Below the pieces are notes generated by a model, which did not search any database, had not been told where the DNA came from, and was given only the letters and a program-made list of their open reading frames with translations. Positions 39,070 to 49,962 of a stretch of 64,000 nucleotides of DNA are shown piece by piece. The stretch covers positions 62,001 through 126,000 of the forward strand of contig JAMFSK010000098.1 in NCBI GenBank assembly GCA_026225235.1, read 5' to 3'. This DNA is from Burkholderiales bacterium. Lineage in GTDB: Bacteria; Pseudomonadota; Gammaproteobacteria; Burkholderiales; Burkholderiaceae. Made by a program: the position numbers and the translations under genes. Position 1 is the stretch's first letter; the number at the start of each line of letters is the position of its first letter.

Positions 39070-40344
39070 TCAATGTTTCCGGTTCAACGCGCGATAGCCG
39101 ATGTCGCGCCGATACTGCATGCCGTCGAATTCGATCCGGTTGATCGTCTCATAGGCCGCCGACTGCGCACCACGCACCGAATCGGCGAGGCCGACCACGC
39201 AAAGCACACGGCCGCCGGTCGTTGTCAGCTTCTCATCGGCGAGCGTCGTGCCGGCATGAAAGGTCAGCGCGGTTTCCGTCTCGGCCGGAATGCCCGAGAT
39301 CAGATCGCCCTTGCGGGGCGCCTCCGGATAACCATGCGCGGCGAGCACGACACCCAGCGCCGTGCGACGGTCCCAGCTGAGTTCGACCGAGTCGAGTTCG
39401 CCGGCGATGGCCTGTTCGACGACTTTCGAGAAATCGCCCTTGAGCCGGGCCATGATCGGCTGCGTCTCGGGATCGCCCATCCGGCAGTTGAATTCGAGCG
39501 TTTTCGGATTGCCCTGCGCGTCGATCATCAAACCCGCGTAGAGGAAACCGGTGTAACGAATGCCCTCTTTTTCCATCCCACGCACCGTCGGCTGGATGAT
39601 TTCGCGCATCACCCGCGCATGCAACTGCGGGGTGACGATCGGCGCCGGCGAATAGGCGCCCATACCGCCCGTGTTCGGACCCTGGTCGGCGTCGAGCAGA
39701 CGCTTGTGGTCCTGGCTCGAGGCGAGCGGCAGCACATGCTTGCCGTCGACCATCACGATAAAGCTCGCTTCTTCGCCACTCAAAAATTCTTCGATCACGA
39801 CGCGCGCACCGGCATCGCCGAGCGTGTTGTCGGCCAGCATCGAGTCGACCGCCTGATGCGCTTCCTCGAGGCTCTGGGCCACCACCACGCCCTTGCCCGC
39901 CGCAAGTCCGTCCGCCTTGACGACGATCGGTGCACCCTTCAGGTCCAGGTAGGCATGCGCAGCCGCGGCATCGGTGAAGGTCTCGTATTCCGCCGTCGGA
40001 ATGCCGTGGCGCTTCATGAAGGCCTTCGCAAAATCCTTCGAGCTTTCGAGCTGGGCAGCTTCCTGCGTCGGGCCGAATACCTTGAGTCCGCGCGAGCGAA
40101 ACAGGTTGACGATGCCCGCCGCCAGCGGTGCCTCGGGGCCGACCAGCGTGAACGCGATGCCTTCCTTGACGACAAAGTCGGCGAGCGCCGCGAGGTCGGT
40201 AATCGGCACATTGCGCAGACGTTCGTCGAGCGCGGTGCCACCGTTTCCGGGGGCCACGTACACGAGTTGCACGCGCGGCGACTGCGCGAGTTTCCATGCG
40301 AGCGCGTGTTCGCGGCCGCCTGAACCGACTACCAATACCTTCAT
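39070..40344 (-). CDS. purD: Phosphoribosylamine--glycine ligase PurD
   Basis: 424 aa ATP-grasp enzyme making GAR, the second step of purine synthesis. The N-terminus MKVLVVGSGGREHALAWKLA, the ATP-grasp lysine in IVVKADGLAAGKGVVVA, and EFLSGEEASFIVMVDG and EFNCRMGDPETQ complete the signature. Length equals the family norm. It sits 40 bases after yebC on the same strand, an arrangement common in Burkholderia. Confidence 0.97.
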   Translation of the reverse strand: MKVLVVGSGGREHALAWKLAQSPRVQLVYVAPGNGGTALDERLRNVPITDLAALADFVVKEGIAFTLVGPEAPLAAGIVNLFRSRGLKVFGPTQEAAQLESSKDFAKAFMKRHGIPTAEYETFTDAAAAHAYLDLKGAPIVVKADGLAAGKGVVVAQSLEEAHQAVDSMLADNTLGDAGARVVIEEFLSGEEASFIVMVDGKHVLPLASSQDHKRLLDADQGPNTGGMGAYSPAPIVTPQLHARVMREIIQPTVRGMEKEGIRYTGFLYAGLMIDAQGNPKTLEFNCRMGDPETQPIMARLKGDFSKVVEQAIAGELDSVELSWDRRTALGVVLAAHGYPEAPRKGDLISGIPAETETALTFHAGTTLADEKLTTTGGRVLCVVGLADSVRGAQSAAYETINRIEFDGMQYRRDIGYRALNRKH

Positions 40345-40384
40345 GTGAATCCCCGAGCTTTGAAATCGTACTACTGAGAAGGCG

Positions 40385-41113
40385 TCAGGCCTCTTCGATC
40401 ACCGCGTTTGTATACACTTCCTGCACGTCGTCGAGGTTTTCGAGCGCATCGAGCAGCTTTTGCATCTTGAGCGCGTCGTCGCCGGCAAACGTCACTTCCG
40501 TCTGCGGTTTCATCGTGACTTCGGCGAGTTCCGCCTTGAAGCCCGACGCTTCCAGCGCGACCTTGACCTTCTCGAAATCGTGCGGCGGGCAGATCACTTC
40601 GATGCTGCCGTCTTCATTGGTCGTCACGTCATCGGCACCGCCCTCGAGCGCCGCTTCCATCAGCGCGTCTTCCGACGTGCCGGGTGCAAACAGGAACTGG
40701 CCGACGTGGTCGAACATGAACGCCACCGAACCGTCCGTGCCCATGTTGCCGCCAAATTTCGAGAACGCATGGCGCACTTCGGCCACGGTACGAATCCGGT
40801 TATCCGTCATGGTGTCGACGATGATCGCCGCGCCGCTGAGCCCATAGCCTTCGTAGCGAATTTCTTCGTAGTTCACGCCGTCGAGAGCGCCCGCGCCGCG
40901 CTGAATCGCGCGCTGGACGTTGTCCTTCGGCATGTTCGCTTCGGCGGCCTTTTCAACGCCGAGGCGCAGGCGCGGATTGATCGAGACGTCGCCGCCGCCC
41001 AGGCGTGCGGCGACGGTGATTTCCTTGATCAGGCGGGTCCAGATCTTGCCGCGCTTTGCATCCGTAGCGGCCTTCTTGTGTTTGATATTGGCCCATTTGG
41101 AGTGACCGGCCAT
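40385..41113 (-). CDS. yebC: YebC/PmpR-family regulator
   Basis: 242 aa from the [20 protein letters not shown] start, preceded by GGAG seven bases upstream. Three-domain YebC/TACO1 fold with [20 protein letters not shown] in the middle. Members act as DNA-binding regulators, and some YebC-family proteins have been linked to ribosome stalling at proline stretches, so the gene name says little about its role here. The frame is open for 58 more codons upstream, but the family start is unambiguous. Confidence 0.95.
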   Translation of the reverse strand: MAGHSKWANIKHKKAATDAKRGKIWTRLIKEITVAARLGGGDVSINPRLRLGVEKAAEANMPKDNVQRAIQRGAGALDGVNYEEIRYEGYGLSGAAIIVDTMTDNRIRTVAEVRHAFSKFGGNMGTDGSVAFMFDHVGQFLFAPGTSEDALMEAALEGGADDVTTNEDGSIEVICPPHDFEKVKVALEASGFKAELAEVTMKPQTEVTFAGDDALKMQKLLDALENLDDVQEVYTNAVIEEA

Positions 41114-41252
41114 AGAAATTCTCCGTGGCACGCATGGCGCGTGCACTGCTATCTTGTATGCGTTCGTTGACTCGGTTCTGGCGGCGCGATCTGCCGCAGC
41201 AGGTATGACTCGAAACCCGCCCGACCGGACAGCGATTTTAGCACGCCGGCCT

Positions 41253-41945
41253 TTAGTTCTTCGTTCCGAACAGCCGGTCGCCCGCATCGCCGAGGCCCGG
41301 CACGATATAGGCCATCTCGTTCAGATGCGAGTCGAGCGAGGCGACAAACAGATGCACGTCGGGATGCGCATCGTGGAACACCCTGACGCCTTCGGGCGCC
41401 GCCACCAGGGCCAGAAACCGGATTGAGTCACCGCTCACGCCGCGTTTTTTCAATACATCGACGGCATGCGCCGCCGAATAGCCCGTCGCGACCATCGGGT
41501 CGCACAGGATGAACGTGCGCTCCTCGAGATCGGGCGGCAGCTTGACCAGATACTCGACCGGCCGATGGCTCTCATGGTCGCGATAAACGCCGATATGGCC
41601 CACGCGTGCCGACGGAATCAGCTCGAGCAGCCCGTCGGACATGCCCACGCCCGCGCGCAGCACCGGCACGATCGCAAGCTTCTTGCCGGCAATCACGGGC
41701 GCGTCGTACTCGGTGAGCGGCGTCTCGATCTTGCGCGTGGTCAGCGGCAGGCTGCGCGTGATCTCATAGCCCATCAGCAAGGTGATTTCGCGCAGCAAAT
41801 CACGAAAGGTCCGCGTCGACGTGTTCTTGTCGCGCATATGCGTGAGCTTGTGCTGGATCAGCGGGTGATTGAGGATCGTGAGATTCGGGAAGCGCGGATC
41901 GTAGTGCGTGCCCAGGACGGGCGTGTCGGTTTGGCTGTCTGTCAT
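41253..41945 (-). CDS. upp: Uracil phosphoribosyltransferase
   Basis: 230 aa. It salvages uracil with PRPP to UMP. The PRPP loop [21 protein letters not shown] and the C-terminal uracil-binding [18 protein letters not shown] are intact. The N-terminus [20 protein letters not shown] is about 15 residues longer than E. coli Upp (208 aa). A farther in-frame start is rejected as unconserved. 139 bases upstream of yebC, probably its own transcription unit. Confidence 0.95.
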   Translation of the reverse strand: MTDSQTDTPVLGTHYDPRFPNLTILNHPLIQHKLTHMRDKNTSTRTFRDLLREITLLMGYEITRSLPLTTRKIETPLTEYDAPVIAGKKLAIVPVLRAGVGMSDGLLELIPSARVGHIGVYRDHESHRPVEYLVKLPPDLEERTFILCDPMVATGYSAAHAVDVLKKRGVSGDSIRFLALVAAPEGVRVFHDAHPDVHLFVASLDSHLNEMAYIVPGLGDAGDRLFGTKN

Positions 41946-42128
41946 GACCGGGGAAGGCACGTTGGCTTCGGGGGAAGCGGGTGTCCGAAGTGTAGCGAAT
42001 TTGCCGTGCGCCGGACATGCGGCGACGCCCCGCCGCGCGCGCAAAGCCTTTGCCGATGCGTGGGCGCCACGCGGGCCGATCCCCTAGAATGAAGCCCTTG
42101 CGAGTCGGATGAATCTCTGGAGAACACG

Positions 42129-42908
42129 ATGGACTTGGGAATTGCGGGTCGCCGCGCGCTGGTGTGCGCATCGAGCAAGGGACTGGGGCGCGGCTGCGCC
42201 GAAGCCCTGGCAGCCGAAGGCGCCGAAGTGACGATTCTGGCGCGCACGCGCGAGACGCTGGAAGAGACGGCCGAGGCCATTCGCACCAAAACAGGCGCCC
42301 GGGTCATCGCGGTCGCCTGCGACATCACCACGCCCGAAGGCCGCACTGCCGCGCTGGCGGCCTGCCCCGAGCCCGATATTCTCGTGAACAATGCAGGCGG
42401 GCCGCCGCCCGGCGATTTCCACGACTGGGAGCGCGACGACTGGATCGCCGCGCTCGACGGCAATATGCTCACGCCGATCGAGCTGATCCGTCAGACCATC
42501 GATGGCATGGTCGCGCGGCGCTTCGGGCGCATCGTCAACATCACCAGTTCGTCGGTCAAGGCGCCCATCGAGGTGCTCGGCCTGTCCAACGGCGCGCGCT
42601 CGGGGCTGACGGGTTTTGTCGCGGGCGTCGCGCGCCGCTACGTCTCGCATAACGTCACGATCAACAACCTGCTGCCCGGCTCATTCGACACCGACCGCAT
42701 CGCCAAGATGCTCGACGCGGTCGCGAAGAAGTCCAACGTGAGCGTTGACGAAATCCGGGCACAACGGGAAAAGGGCATTCCGGCCGGCCGTTTTGGCCAG
42801 CCCGCGGAGTTCGGCGCTGCCTGCGCGTTTCTTTGCAGCACGCATGCAAGCTATATCACTGGGCAAAACTGGCTCGTCGACGGCGGCGCCTATCCGGGCA
42901 CGTACTAG
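42129..42908 (+). CDS. SDR-family oxidoreductase with non-canonical active site
   Basis: 259 aa. The N-terminal cofactor-binding segment reads [19 protein letters not shown] (a TGxxxGxG variant). NNAG is present, and the C-terminal [19 protein letters not shown] is that of FabG-like SDRs. Ser140 of the catalytic tetrad is there, but 13 residues on, where Tyr is required, the sequence is Ser153, and the Lys position is Arg157 (SNGARSGL). I recall the [12 protein letters not shown] block from Burkholderia SDR annotations, so this may be a conserved divergent subgroup rather than a decayed gene. Substrate unknown. GGAG seven bases... upstream (42119-42122) supports the start. Confidence 0.88.
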   Translation: MDLGIAGRRALVCASSKGLGRGCAEALAAEGAEVTILARTRETLEETAEAIRTKTGARVIAVACDITTPEGRTAALAACPEPDILVNNAGGPPPGDFHDWERDDWIAALDGNMLTPIELIRQTIDGMVARRFGRIVNITSSSVKAPIEVLGLSNGARSGLTGFVAGVARRYVSHNVTINNLLPGSFDTDRIAKMLDAVAKKSNVSVDEIRAQREKGIPAGRFGQPAEFGAACAFLCSTHASYITGQNWLVDGGAYPGTY

Positions 42909-42957
42909 AGGCGGCCACGCATTTGAAGCACCGTTCACACAACAAGGAGACTGGTCA

Positions 42958-43347
42958 ATGAAGACCCGCATCGCGCTGATCGCGCACGACAGAAAGAAGG
43001 ACGATATCGTGGCCCTCGCCGGGGATTTCGTCGACACCCTCCGGCAATGCGACCTCGTCGCGACCGGCACGACCGGCCAGTTGCTGATCGATGCCTGGAA
43101 GCTGACCGTCGAACGCAAGCTCTCCGGGCCGCATGGCGGCGACCTGCAGATTGGCGCCGAGCTGGCCGAAGGCCGTGTGCAGATGGTGGTGTTCCTGCGC
43201 GATCCGATGACCCCGCAGCCGCACGAGCCGGATATCAATGCGCTGGTGCGTGCCTGCGACGTCCACAACGTCGCCTGCGCTACCAATCTCTCCACAGCGC
43301 GCATGTTGCTCGACCGGCTCGAACTCGATCTGAAAGGGGTGGGCTGA
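42958..43347 (+). CDS. mgsA: Methylglyoxal synthase
   Basis: 129 aa (E. coli 152). It converts dihydroxyacetone phosphate to methylglyoxal and phosphate. [18 protein letters not shown], the GTTGQLL phosphate loop, [17 protein letters not shown] with the conserved GGD(Q/L), and [23 protein letters not shown] with the catalytic His-x-x-Asp are visible. AAGGAG (42944-42949) lies eight bases before the ATG. 49 bases after the SDR, probably co-transcribed. Confidence 0.95.
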   Translation: MKTRIALIAHDRKKDDIVALAGDFVDTLRQCDLVATGTTGQLLIDAWKLTVERKLSGPHGGDLQIGAELAEGRVQMVVFLRDPMTPQPHEPDINALVRACDVHNVACATNLSTARMLLDRLELDLKGVG

Positions 43348-43371
43348 GCGGCCAGCCGCGACATGACCTTT

Positions 43372-43400
43372 TTATGACTAAGGGTTTTCCTTAATACAAT
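43372..43400 (+). promoter_or_regulatory. Putative promoter and inverted repeat upstream of the chemoreceptor
   Basis: TACAAT (43395-43400) has a weak TTATGA -35 (43372-43377) at 17 bases. The spacer contains a perfect inverted repeat TAAGG-GTTTT-CCTTA (43379-43393). It does not match the flagellar sigma-28 consensus well. Confidence 0.4.
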
Positions 43401-43460
43401 TGCCTTATTCGGTCTGTACCTTCGCCTGCTCGGGGAATGAAGTAAACAGGCAGATAAAAG

Positions 43461-45014
43461 ATGGAACATGGCAATTGGACAGTCCGCACGAGACTGTATG
43501 CGTTGATGGGCATCGCGACCACGGTGCTACTCATCATCGGGGCGCTCGGCCTGACCGGGCTCTCGCGCAGCAGCGCCGCGCTAACCCAGATCTATGAGGG
43601 GCGCACCCGGGCGATCGAGCGCATCTCGACCATCGACGCGTTGATCGCCCAAAGCCGCTTCGCGCTCAGCGATGCCGTCCTCGACCCCTCGGCTGACAAA
43701 TCCACCGCGACGGCGGCGCTGATGAACAAGAACGCGCCGCGGATCGCCTCGCTGTTCAACGAGTATCGTCACTTCCCGCTCTCCGATTCCGAGGCAACGC
43801 TCGCCGACACCTTCGAGCGTGACTACGGCAAGCTTCAGAAGGAAGGCCTCGCACCGGCCGCCGCCTTCCTCGCCGCAGGCAACTTGTCTGAGGCGCAGTG
43901 GACGATCGAGAAGAACGTCGAACCCCAGACCCTGATCGTTAAAAAAGAAACCGCCGAACTGCGTCAATTGCAGATCGACCAAGGCCAGCGTGAATATGAG
44001 TCGACGCAACACGCCGCGGCCGGCATTCGCTGGCTGGTCGGCGCGAGCATCCTGATCGGCGCAGGCATCACCGCCTTGCTCTGCTGGCTGCTTGCACGCA
44101 GCCTCTTCACCCAGCTCGGCGGCGAACCCGCCGAGGCGGCGCGTATTGCGCGCGAGATCTCTCAGGGCAATCTTTCCGTCGATGTCGAGACGCGACCGGG
44201 CGACACGGCGAGCGTGATTCACGATATGAAGGTGATGCGCGACAAGCTGTCGACCATGGTCCTCGAGATCAAGCAGGCAGCCGAGTCGATCGCACTGGCC
44301 GCGGGGGAAATCGCGGCCGGCAATCGCGACCTGACCGAGCGCACGGCCGACCATGCGGCCAGCATCGAACGCACGGCGTCGAACATGAGCCAGATCGTCT
44401 CGATCGTGAAGCAGAATGCTGACAACGCGGAGCAGGCCAATGAGCTTGCCGAACGCGCCACCCTGCAGGCGCGCGACGGCAACGACGCGGTCGCGCAGGC
44501 TGTCGGACGCATGGAAGCGTTGATCGAACATTCGCACAAGATCGGGACGATCACCTCGGTGATCGAGGGTATCGCTTTCCAGACCAATCTCCTTGCGCTG
44601 AATGCGGCCGTCGAGGCAGCGCGCGCCGGTTCGGCCGGTCGCGGCTTTGCCGTCGTGGCGAGCGAAGTCCGCGCACTGGCACGGCGTAGCGCCGACGCGG
44701 CGAAGGAAATTGCCGTGTTGATCGGCAATGCAACGCACGAGGTCGATACCGGCTCCGGCACGGTACGGGCGGCCGGCGGCACGATTGAAAAGATGATGAA
44801 GTCAGTCCGCGATGTCGCCGCGTTGATCGACGAGATCTCGACAGCCTCGACCGAGCAAAGCGTCGGCCTCGAAGCGATCAACAAGGCCGTGGCGCAGATG
44901 GACGAGGTCACGCAACAGAACGCGGCCCTTGTAGAAGAAGCGACAGCGGCGGCTCACGCTCTAGACGAACAGGCGGTCAATCTGAACCGGGCGGTCTCGG
45001 TGTTCGTGGTCTAG
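43461..45014 (+). CDS. Methyl-accepting chemotaxis protein
   Basis: 517 aa inner-membrane receptor. TM1 (about residues 13-33), a periplasmic four-helix-bundle sensor of ~155 residues, TM2 (about 188-211), a HAMP domain, then the cytoplasmic signalling hairpin with the conserved tip [26 protein letters not shown] sequence. The C-terminus ([20 protein letters not shown]) has no CheR-tethering pentapeptide, so methylation would depend on other receptors. The ligand is not predictable. No strong Shine-Dalgarno precedes the ATG. Followed by a 9-bp hairpin convergent with msbA. Confidence 0.94.
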   Translation: MEHGNWTVRTRLYALMGIATTVLLIIGALGLTGLSRSSAALTQIYEGRTRAIERISTIDALIAQSRFALSDAVLDPSADKSTATAALMNKNAPRIASLFNEYRHFPLSDSEATLADTFERDYGKLQKEGLAPAAAFLAAGNLSEAQWTIEKNVEPQTLIVKKETAELRQLQIDQGQREYESTQHAAAGIRWLVGASILIGAGITALLCWLLARSLFTQLGGEPAEAARIAREISQGNLSVDVETRPGDTASVIHDMKVMRDKLSTMVLEIKQAAESIALAAGEIAAGNRDLTERTADHAASIERTASNMSQIVSIVKQNADNAEQANELAERATLQARDGNDAVAQAVGRMEALIEHSHKIGTITSVIEGIAFQTNLLALNAAVEAARAGSAGRGFAVVASEVRALARRSADAAKEIAVLIGNATHEVDTGSGTVRAAGGTIEKMMKSVRDVAALIDEISTASTEQSVGLEAINKAVAQMDEVTQQNAALVEEATAAAHALDEQAVNLNRAVSVFVV

Positions 45015-45022
45015 GCAGTTTC

Positions 45023-45044
45023 GAACGGGCTCTCAAGCCCGTTC
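45023..45044. terminator. Hairpin between convergent chemoreceptor and msbA genes
   Basis: GAACGGGCT (45023-45031), loop CTCA, AGCCCGTTC (45036-45044): 9 bp perfect, no T-run. Confidence 0.5.
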
Positions 45045-45114
45045 CGAATTGCGGCTCCAACGACCCTTGTGGTCCACCGCTGCCTGCGTCCGGATGGATC
45101 GCTTCCTGCTCGAC

Positions 45115-46872
45115 TTACGCCGCTTCCTGCTGCTGATACTGGATCCGATGCAGGTTCGCGTAGAGCCCGTTGTGCTGGAGCAGTTCCGCGTGGCTGCCCT
45201 GTTCGACGATACGTCCGCCATCGAGCACGAGAATGCGGTCGGCGCGTTCGATGGTCGACAGGCGGTGCGCAATCACGAGCGTGGTGCGGCCGACCATCAG
45301 CGTCTCGAGCGCCGCTTGCACATAGCGCTCCGACTCCGAGTCGAGTGCCGAGGTGGCTTCATCGAGAATCAGGATCGGCGCGTCCTTGTAGATCGCCCGA
45401 GCAATCGCGAGACGCTGACGCTGACCGCCTGACAAGCGCATGCCGTTGTCGCCGACCAGGGTATCGAGCCCTTGCGGCATCAGCCCGACCATATCGGTCA
45501 GGTTCGCCGCCTGGATCGCCGCCTCGACCTTCGTGCGGTTGATCTCCTGCCCGTACGCGACGTTAGCCGCGATCGTGTCGTTGAACAACACGACGTCCTG
45601 GCTCACGAACGCAATCTGCGAGCGCAAGTCGGAAATCACATAGTCGGTGATCGGCACATCGTCGATCAGGATGCGGCCCCCTGTCGGATCGAAGAAGCGC
45701 GGCAGCAGATTGACCAAGGTGGTCTTGCCACCGCCCGACGGCCCGGCGAGGGCGACCATTTCGCCTGGCTTGATGGTGAAGTTGATATTCGACAGAATCG
45801 TCCGCTCACTCTCCGCAAAGGTGAACGACACATGGTCGAACGCCACCTTGCCGGTCGAGCGTGCGAGCGGCGTGCCCCCGCCGGCCGGCTCGGCCGGCTC
45901 GTCGATCAGGCCGTAGATCAGTTCAGCGGCGGTGATGCCGCGCTGCATCGGCTGATTGACGTCCATCAAGTGCTTGAGCGGCGAGATCACGAGCAGCATC
46001 GCCGTCACGAATGAGACAAAACCGCCGACCGTGGTCTGATCATGTGCGGACTGGACCACGGCGATCGTAATGACCACCGCAAGCGCGATCGATGCCAGAA
46101 ACTGCGTGAGCGGCTGGGCCAACCCACCCGACACCGTCATCCGCATCGAATAGCCGCGTAGCCGACGCGACATGCTCTCGAAGCGCGTCATCTCGTAGTT
46201 CTGGCCGTTATGCACCTTGACGACCTTATAACCGCCGGCCGTCTCCTCGACGATGTACGACAGCTCGTTCGTCAGACTCTGATAGTCGCGATTCAGGCGG
46301 CGCAGGCGGCGGTTGATCTTGCCGACCAGCCAGCCGATCGCCGGCAGCATCACGGCAATGATCAAAGTAAGCCGCCAGTTCAGGAAAAACAGATACCCGA
46401 GCAGGAAGACCACCGTCATCGATTCGCGAATCAACGTGATCGCCACGCCGGTCAGGATCGTCAGGACCTGATTGACCTCGAACACGACGGCATTGATGAT
46501 CGTGCTCGCGGTTTCGCGCTGGAAGAACAGTGCGCTCGCGTGAAGCACGCGGTCGAACATCTTGAGCCGCAGGTTCAGGAGCACCCGGTTCGACAGCCAC
46601 GACAACAGGTAATTGGACGCGTATTGCGCGACGCCGCGCACGAGCGCAAGGCCGACCACGGCAATCGGCACAAAATACTTCATATGGGTCGTGTGGTCCT
46701 TGGACCCAAAACCCTTGTCGAGCACCGACTTGAGCAGCGCCGGGATCCCCGCTTCGCTCGCGGCGACTACTGCCATCGCGAGGATGCCGAGGATGACCGC
46801 CCAGAGATGCGGCTTGACCTCCAGCGCAAGCGCCTTCAAAAGGCTTGCGGAGCGGCCGGGAGGCGTTTTCAT
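45115..46872 (-). CDS. msbA: Lipid A export ABC transporter MsbA
   Basis: 585 aa half-transporter that flips core-lipid A across the inner membrane. Six N-terminal helices are followed by the ATPase: Walker [15 protein letters not shown] (about 376-389), signature [17 protein letters not shown], Walker [13 protein letters not shown] and the H-loop VIAHRLST. Membership of an LPS locus (O-antigen ligase and core glycosyltransferases alongside) supports MsbA over a drug exporter. A TAGAAT -10-like element lies on this strand at 46903-46898. Confidence 0.92.
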   Translation of the reverse strand: MKTPPGRSASLLKALALEVKPHLWAVILGILAMAVVAASEAGIPALLKSVLDKGFGSKDHTTHMKYFVPIAVVGLALVRGVAQYASNYLLSWLSNRVLLNLRLKMFDRVLHASALFFQRETASTIINAVVFEVNQVLTILTGVAITLIRESMTVVFLLGYLFFLNWRLTLIIAVMLPAIGWLVGKINRRLRRLNRDYQSLTNELSYIVEETAGGYKVVKVHNGQNYEMTRFESMSRRLRGYSMRMTVSGGLAQPLTQFLASIALAVVITIAVVQSAHDQTTVGGFVSFVTAMLLVISPLKHLMDVNQPMQRGITAAELIYGLIDEPAEPAGGGTPLARSTGKVAFDHVSFTFAESERTILSNINFTIKPGEMVALAGPSGGGKTTLVNLLPRFFDPTGGRILIDDVPITDYVISDLRSQIAFVSQDVVLFNDTIAANVAYGQEINRTKVEAAIQAANLTDMVGLMPQGLDTLVGDNGMRLSGGQRQRLAIARAIYKDAPILILDEATSALDSESERYVQAALETLMVGRTTLVIAHRLSTIERADRILVLDGGRIVEQGSHAELLQHNGLYANLHRIQYQQQEAA

Positions 46873-47044
46873 GAATTCTCAGACAGTCAAAAACGCCATT
46901 CTACCGGAGCCGCGAAAGCGGTCTGCCCGCTTTTACCGGGAGGGGCATCCCGGTGCAAACGCAGACCTGCCGGCCTCTTCATACCCCTGGTTATCCCTTA
47001 CACCCAGTAACCAACTCATCGCCTCGCCCGCTCAGATCGCCCGT

Positions 47045-47050
47045 TATAAT
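47045..47050 (+). promoter_or_regulatory. -10 element upstream of the O-antigen ligase gene
   Basis: Perfect TATAAT at 47045-47050 on the plus strand. No -35 is recognisable at 16-18 bases. Transcription from here would give a leader of about 108 nt. Confidence 0.4.
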
Positions 47051-47164
47051 CTGCGGCGCCTAAACGATCTCCCTGTCATATAGTGCGCAAGGCTGCCGAC
47101 CGGCCGCCCTTTGCGGCCCGGAATCGATGCGGCGCACCGGACAAACCCTGCTTGATCTCGCTCG

Positions 47165-48460
47165 ATGCGCGCCTTTACCGCTTTCAACTGGCTTGCCACT
47201 CTCGCGCTTTTTTTGGCGCCAACGCTCGTGCTAATCGTGCGCGGCGGCTCGGGCTATTGTTACTTCGTCCTGCTCGCCCTTTCGCTCGGCGCGATCATCG
47301 TGCAACGACACGAACCGGACCTGCTTGCCCCCCTTGTGCGGTACCGCTGGTTCACCATCGCGATGCTCGCGTTTCCGTGCGCGATCATCGTCCAGCAGGT
47401 GTACGGGGGCTACTATCTCCCGCGGCAATTCGAACCGATGTCGCGCTTCCTGTTTGTGCTGCCGATTTTCGTCATCCTGTGCCGGCTGCCCTCGGTCCAG
47501 TTACGCGCGCTCGGCTGGGGTTGCGCGGCGGGCTCGATTCTCGCGGGCGGCTGGGCCGCAACGAGCGTCTTCCAGACCGGCCTAACCGACACGCTGCGGT
47601 TCAGCAACACCTACACCAATCCGATCCCATTCGGCGACACCGCGCTGTTGCTGGCTTTCCTGTCGATCTTCACGCTCGGCTGGGATGGCCGGCGCAACAT
47701 CGCAGCGATTATTATCAAGACCCTCGGCCTGCTCGCAGGCGGCTATGCGTCGTACCTGTCGGGCACGCGCGGCGGCTGGCTCGCGGTGCCGATCTTCGTG
47801 GTGCTGCTCGGCCTTCAGTACGGCTGGTTCACCCACTGGAAGCGAATCGTGCTCGCGGCCAGCACCATCGTCGTGGTGTGCGTCGCGCTGATGTCGACCT
47901 CGCTCGTCGAGCATCGCATGACCGATGCCACCTCCGATATCGTCCAGCTTAAACAGGGCAAAGACGACACATCAGTCGGACTGCGCCTGCAGTTGTGGAA
48001 GGCCTCGTGGCTGATCTATACGGAGCATCCGGTGTTCGGCGTCGGCAAGGGGCATCTCGAACGCTCACTGGATGAACTGGCGAGTCGCGGTGTCGCGACG
48101 AAGGAGATCGTCAACGAGCGCGCCCATAGCGACTTCTTCTCGACCATCGCGGAGATGGGCACGATCGGGCTTGCCTGCCTGTTGCTGGTCTATATCGGCT
48201 GGTCGGTCGAGCTCTGGCGCATGCACCGCTCACGCGATGCAGCCACGGCGGCGGCCTCGCATGCGGGTCTGGCGCTCGCCTTGAGCACGGTTGTCTATGG
48301 CTTGACGATCGACGTGCTGGTGCCGCTGATGAATACCACGCTGCTCGCGCTACTCAGCGCGGGGCTGCTCGCCATGATCGAGGCGCGTCGGCGTGAAATG
48401 GCGTTGGGGGCGCCTGCGCTTTCGGCAGATCGTTCCGGCGATCGTACGGCGGCTCATTGA
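47165..48460 (+). CDS. waaL: O-antigen ligase family protein (WaaL-like)
   Basis: 431 aa polytopic inner-membrane protein with about eleven helices. The Wzy_C/WaaL region has the conserved LSGTRGGWLAVPIFVV, a long periplasmic loop, then GVGKGHLERSL and NERAHSDFFSTIAEMGTIGL, whose His and Arg residues are essential in WaaL-type ligases. It transfers undecaprenyl-linked O-antigen to lipid A-core on the periplasmic face. An O-antigen polymerase or another glycan ligase cannot be excluded from sequence alone. Divergent from msbA. Confidence 0.85.
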   Translation: MRAFTAFNWLATLALFLAPTLVLIVRGGSGYCYFVLLALSLGAIIVQRHEPDLLAPLVRYRWFTIAMLAFPCAIIVQQVYGGYYLPRQFEPMSRFLFVLPIFVILCRLPSVQLRALGWGCAAGSILAGGWAATSVFQTGLTDTLRFSNTYTNPIPFGDTALLLAFLSIFTLGWDGRRNIAAIIIKTLGLLAGGYASYLSGTRGGWLAVPIFVVLLGLQYGWFTHWKRIVLAASTIVVVCVALMSTSLVEHRMTDATSDIVQLKQGKDDTSVGLRLQLWKASWLIYTEHPVFGVGKGHLERSLDELASRGVATKEIVNERAHSDFFSTIAEMGTIGLACLLLVYIGWSVELWRMHRSRDAATAAASHAGLALALSTVVYGLTIDVLVPLMNTTLLALLSAGLLAMIEARRREMALGAPALSADRSGDRTAAH

Positions 48461-48529
48461 GCCGGTTGTTCAGTCGATCGATCACTAAGCCGTCCGCTCA
48501 GTGACTCATCGAGCCGGTCCACGCCGCCA

Positions 48530-49651
48530 TCAAATCGCCATAAGCCGGCACAGCGCACGCACGTGGGCTTCGACGCCCGGATCGTAGACGACGCTCGCCA
48601 CCGGATCGGCCACCCGCGCATTGGGACCCTTCACGCGTTCAAGAGCAGCGGCAATCGCGTGCTCGAAGCTCGTGGGATCCTGTCTCGAAAACTCGATCTT
48701 CGCATCCGGCGCCACGGCCTCGGCCGAGCCGACGTTGTCGGCAATCACGAGCGGCGTGCCGCATAGCACCGACTCCACACCCACCAGGCCAAACGGCTCG
48801 TAGACCGAGGCGACCACCGTGAAATCGGCTGCGCGGAACAGGTCTTCAATCTCCTTGCAGTAGCCGACATAGCGGATTGCGTCGCTGGTCTTCGGCACCG
48901 GACGCCCCGCCACCACCAGGCAGACCGGCAACTGCGTCTTCTCGAAAAACGCTTCGAGCAGCGCGTAGCCCTTGCGCTCGTGGCTCGTCGACGAAAACAC
49001 GAAGAGGGTCCGGTCTTCGGGCAAGCCGAACTTGCGACGCAGCGCAAGCCGCTCGACGCTATCGGCCGGGCGGAAGCGCGCGGTTTCGACCGGCGGGTAA
49101 TGCACGTGGATGCGCTCGGCGGGCACCGCATAAACCCGCTGGAGTTCGTCGCCCATGCGCTTCGAATGCGCAATGATCGCGCGCGCGCCACCATAGGTCC
49201 GACGCTCGATTGCAATTTGCCAGCGGTCGCTGAGCCGCGGCTGGCGGCCGGTCGATTCGACAAAACCCACATGCGTGCCGCCGCACAGCGCGAGGTCGGC
49301 AATGCCCGTATGGTTGACGGAGAAGACGTAGGCGTTTGGCCGCGCGCGCAGGCGGCGCTTGAGGAGCCACGCGAAAGCGAGGCCACGCATCTTGCGCGGG
49401 GCCCAGTTGACTTTCAGCGTTTGCGCGTCGACCCAGGCCGCTTCGGGCAGGGAACGGTCGATCTTGCGGGCAAAGAGCGTCGGCCGGATGCCGAGACGAT
49501 GAAAACCCGCGGCGAGATCGCGCATATAACGCTCGGCACCACCACTATTGGTGAGCGCCTGCGCTGTCACGACGAGGTCGGCAACGGGCAGGATCGCCGC
49601 GTCGGTCGTCGGCGCGCTGGACTCGGAAGGGCGGAAATTCGGTGCGGACAA
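48530..49651 (-). CDS. Glycosyltransferase family 4 (LPS core type)
   Basis: GT-B glycosyltransferase. The N-terminal domain has ALTNSGGAERYMRDLAAGFH; the C-terminal nucleotide-sugar site is in SVYEPFGLVGVESVLCGTP (E-x7-E type motif). It resembles WaaG-like hexosyltransferases. The start is uncertain: the frame opens at a TTG at 49756, just below a TACAAT element (49770-49765). No ATG occurs before the catalytic fold. TTG at 49651 with GAGA six bases upstream is my choice (373 aa). A GTG at 49570 would cut the first beta-strand. Convergent with waaL. Confidence 0.82.
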   Translation of the reverse strand: MSAPNFRPSESSAPTTDAAILPVADLVVTAQALTNSGGAERYMRDLAAGFHRLGIRPTLFARKIDRSLPEAAWVDAQTLKVNWAPRKMRGLAFAWLLKRRLRARPNAYVFSVNHTGIADLALCGGTHVGFVESTGRQPRLSDRWQIAIERRTYGGARAIIAHSKRMGDELQRVYAVPAERIHVHYPPVETARFRPADSVERLALRRKFGLPEDRTLFVFSSTSHERKGYALLEAFFEKTQLPVCLVVAGRPVPKTSDAIRYVGYCKEIEDLFRAADFTVVASVYEPFGLVGVESVLCGTPLVIADNVGSAEAVAPDAKIEFSRQDPTSFEHAIAAALERVKGPNARVADPVASVVYDPGVEAHVRALCRLMAI

Positions 49652-49962
49652 GAGCAATCTCGGGTCAGGCTGTCCGGCAGCGTTTACGATGCCCCGTGCC
49701 GCGAAGGGGCACGTTCCGGGGTTATCGCAAATCCAGCCGGACCGGCAGATGGGCAATGCGCCGATTGTAAAGGATCGTCCCGTGGGGCCGCCCCTGCACC
49801 CCCATGAAACTCAAACGGATAATCACAGATCGATCATCCATCTTCTCAAAGGACTGTTGGATGAGTCTGGCGCGGACATCAACCCAGCGCATGGCCGTCA
49901 AACTGCCGCCGCAGCGCCGACACCGATTAGAATTGACGCCGCTCCCGCCACCAGTGACCCGC

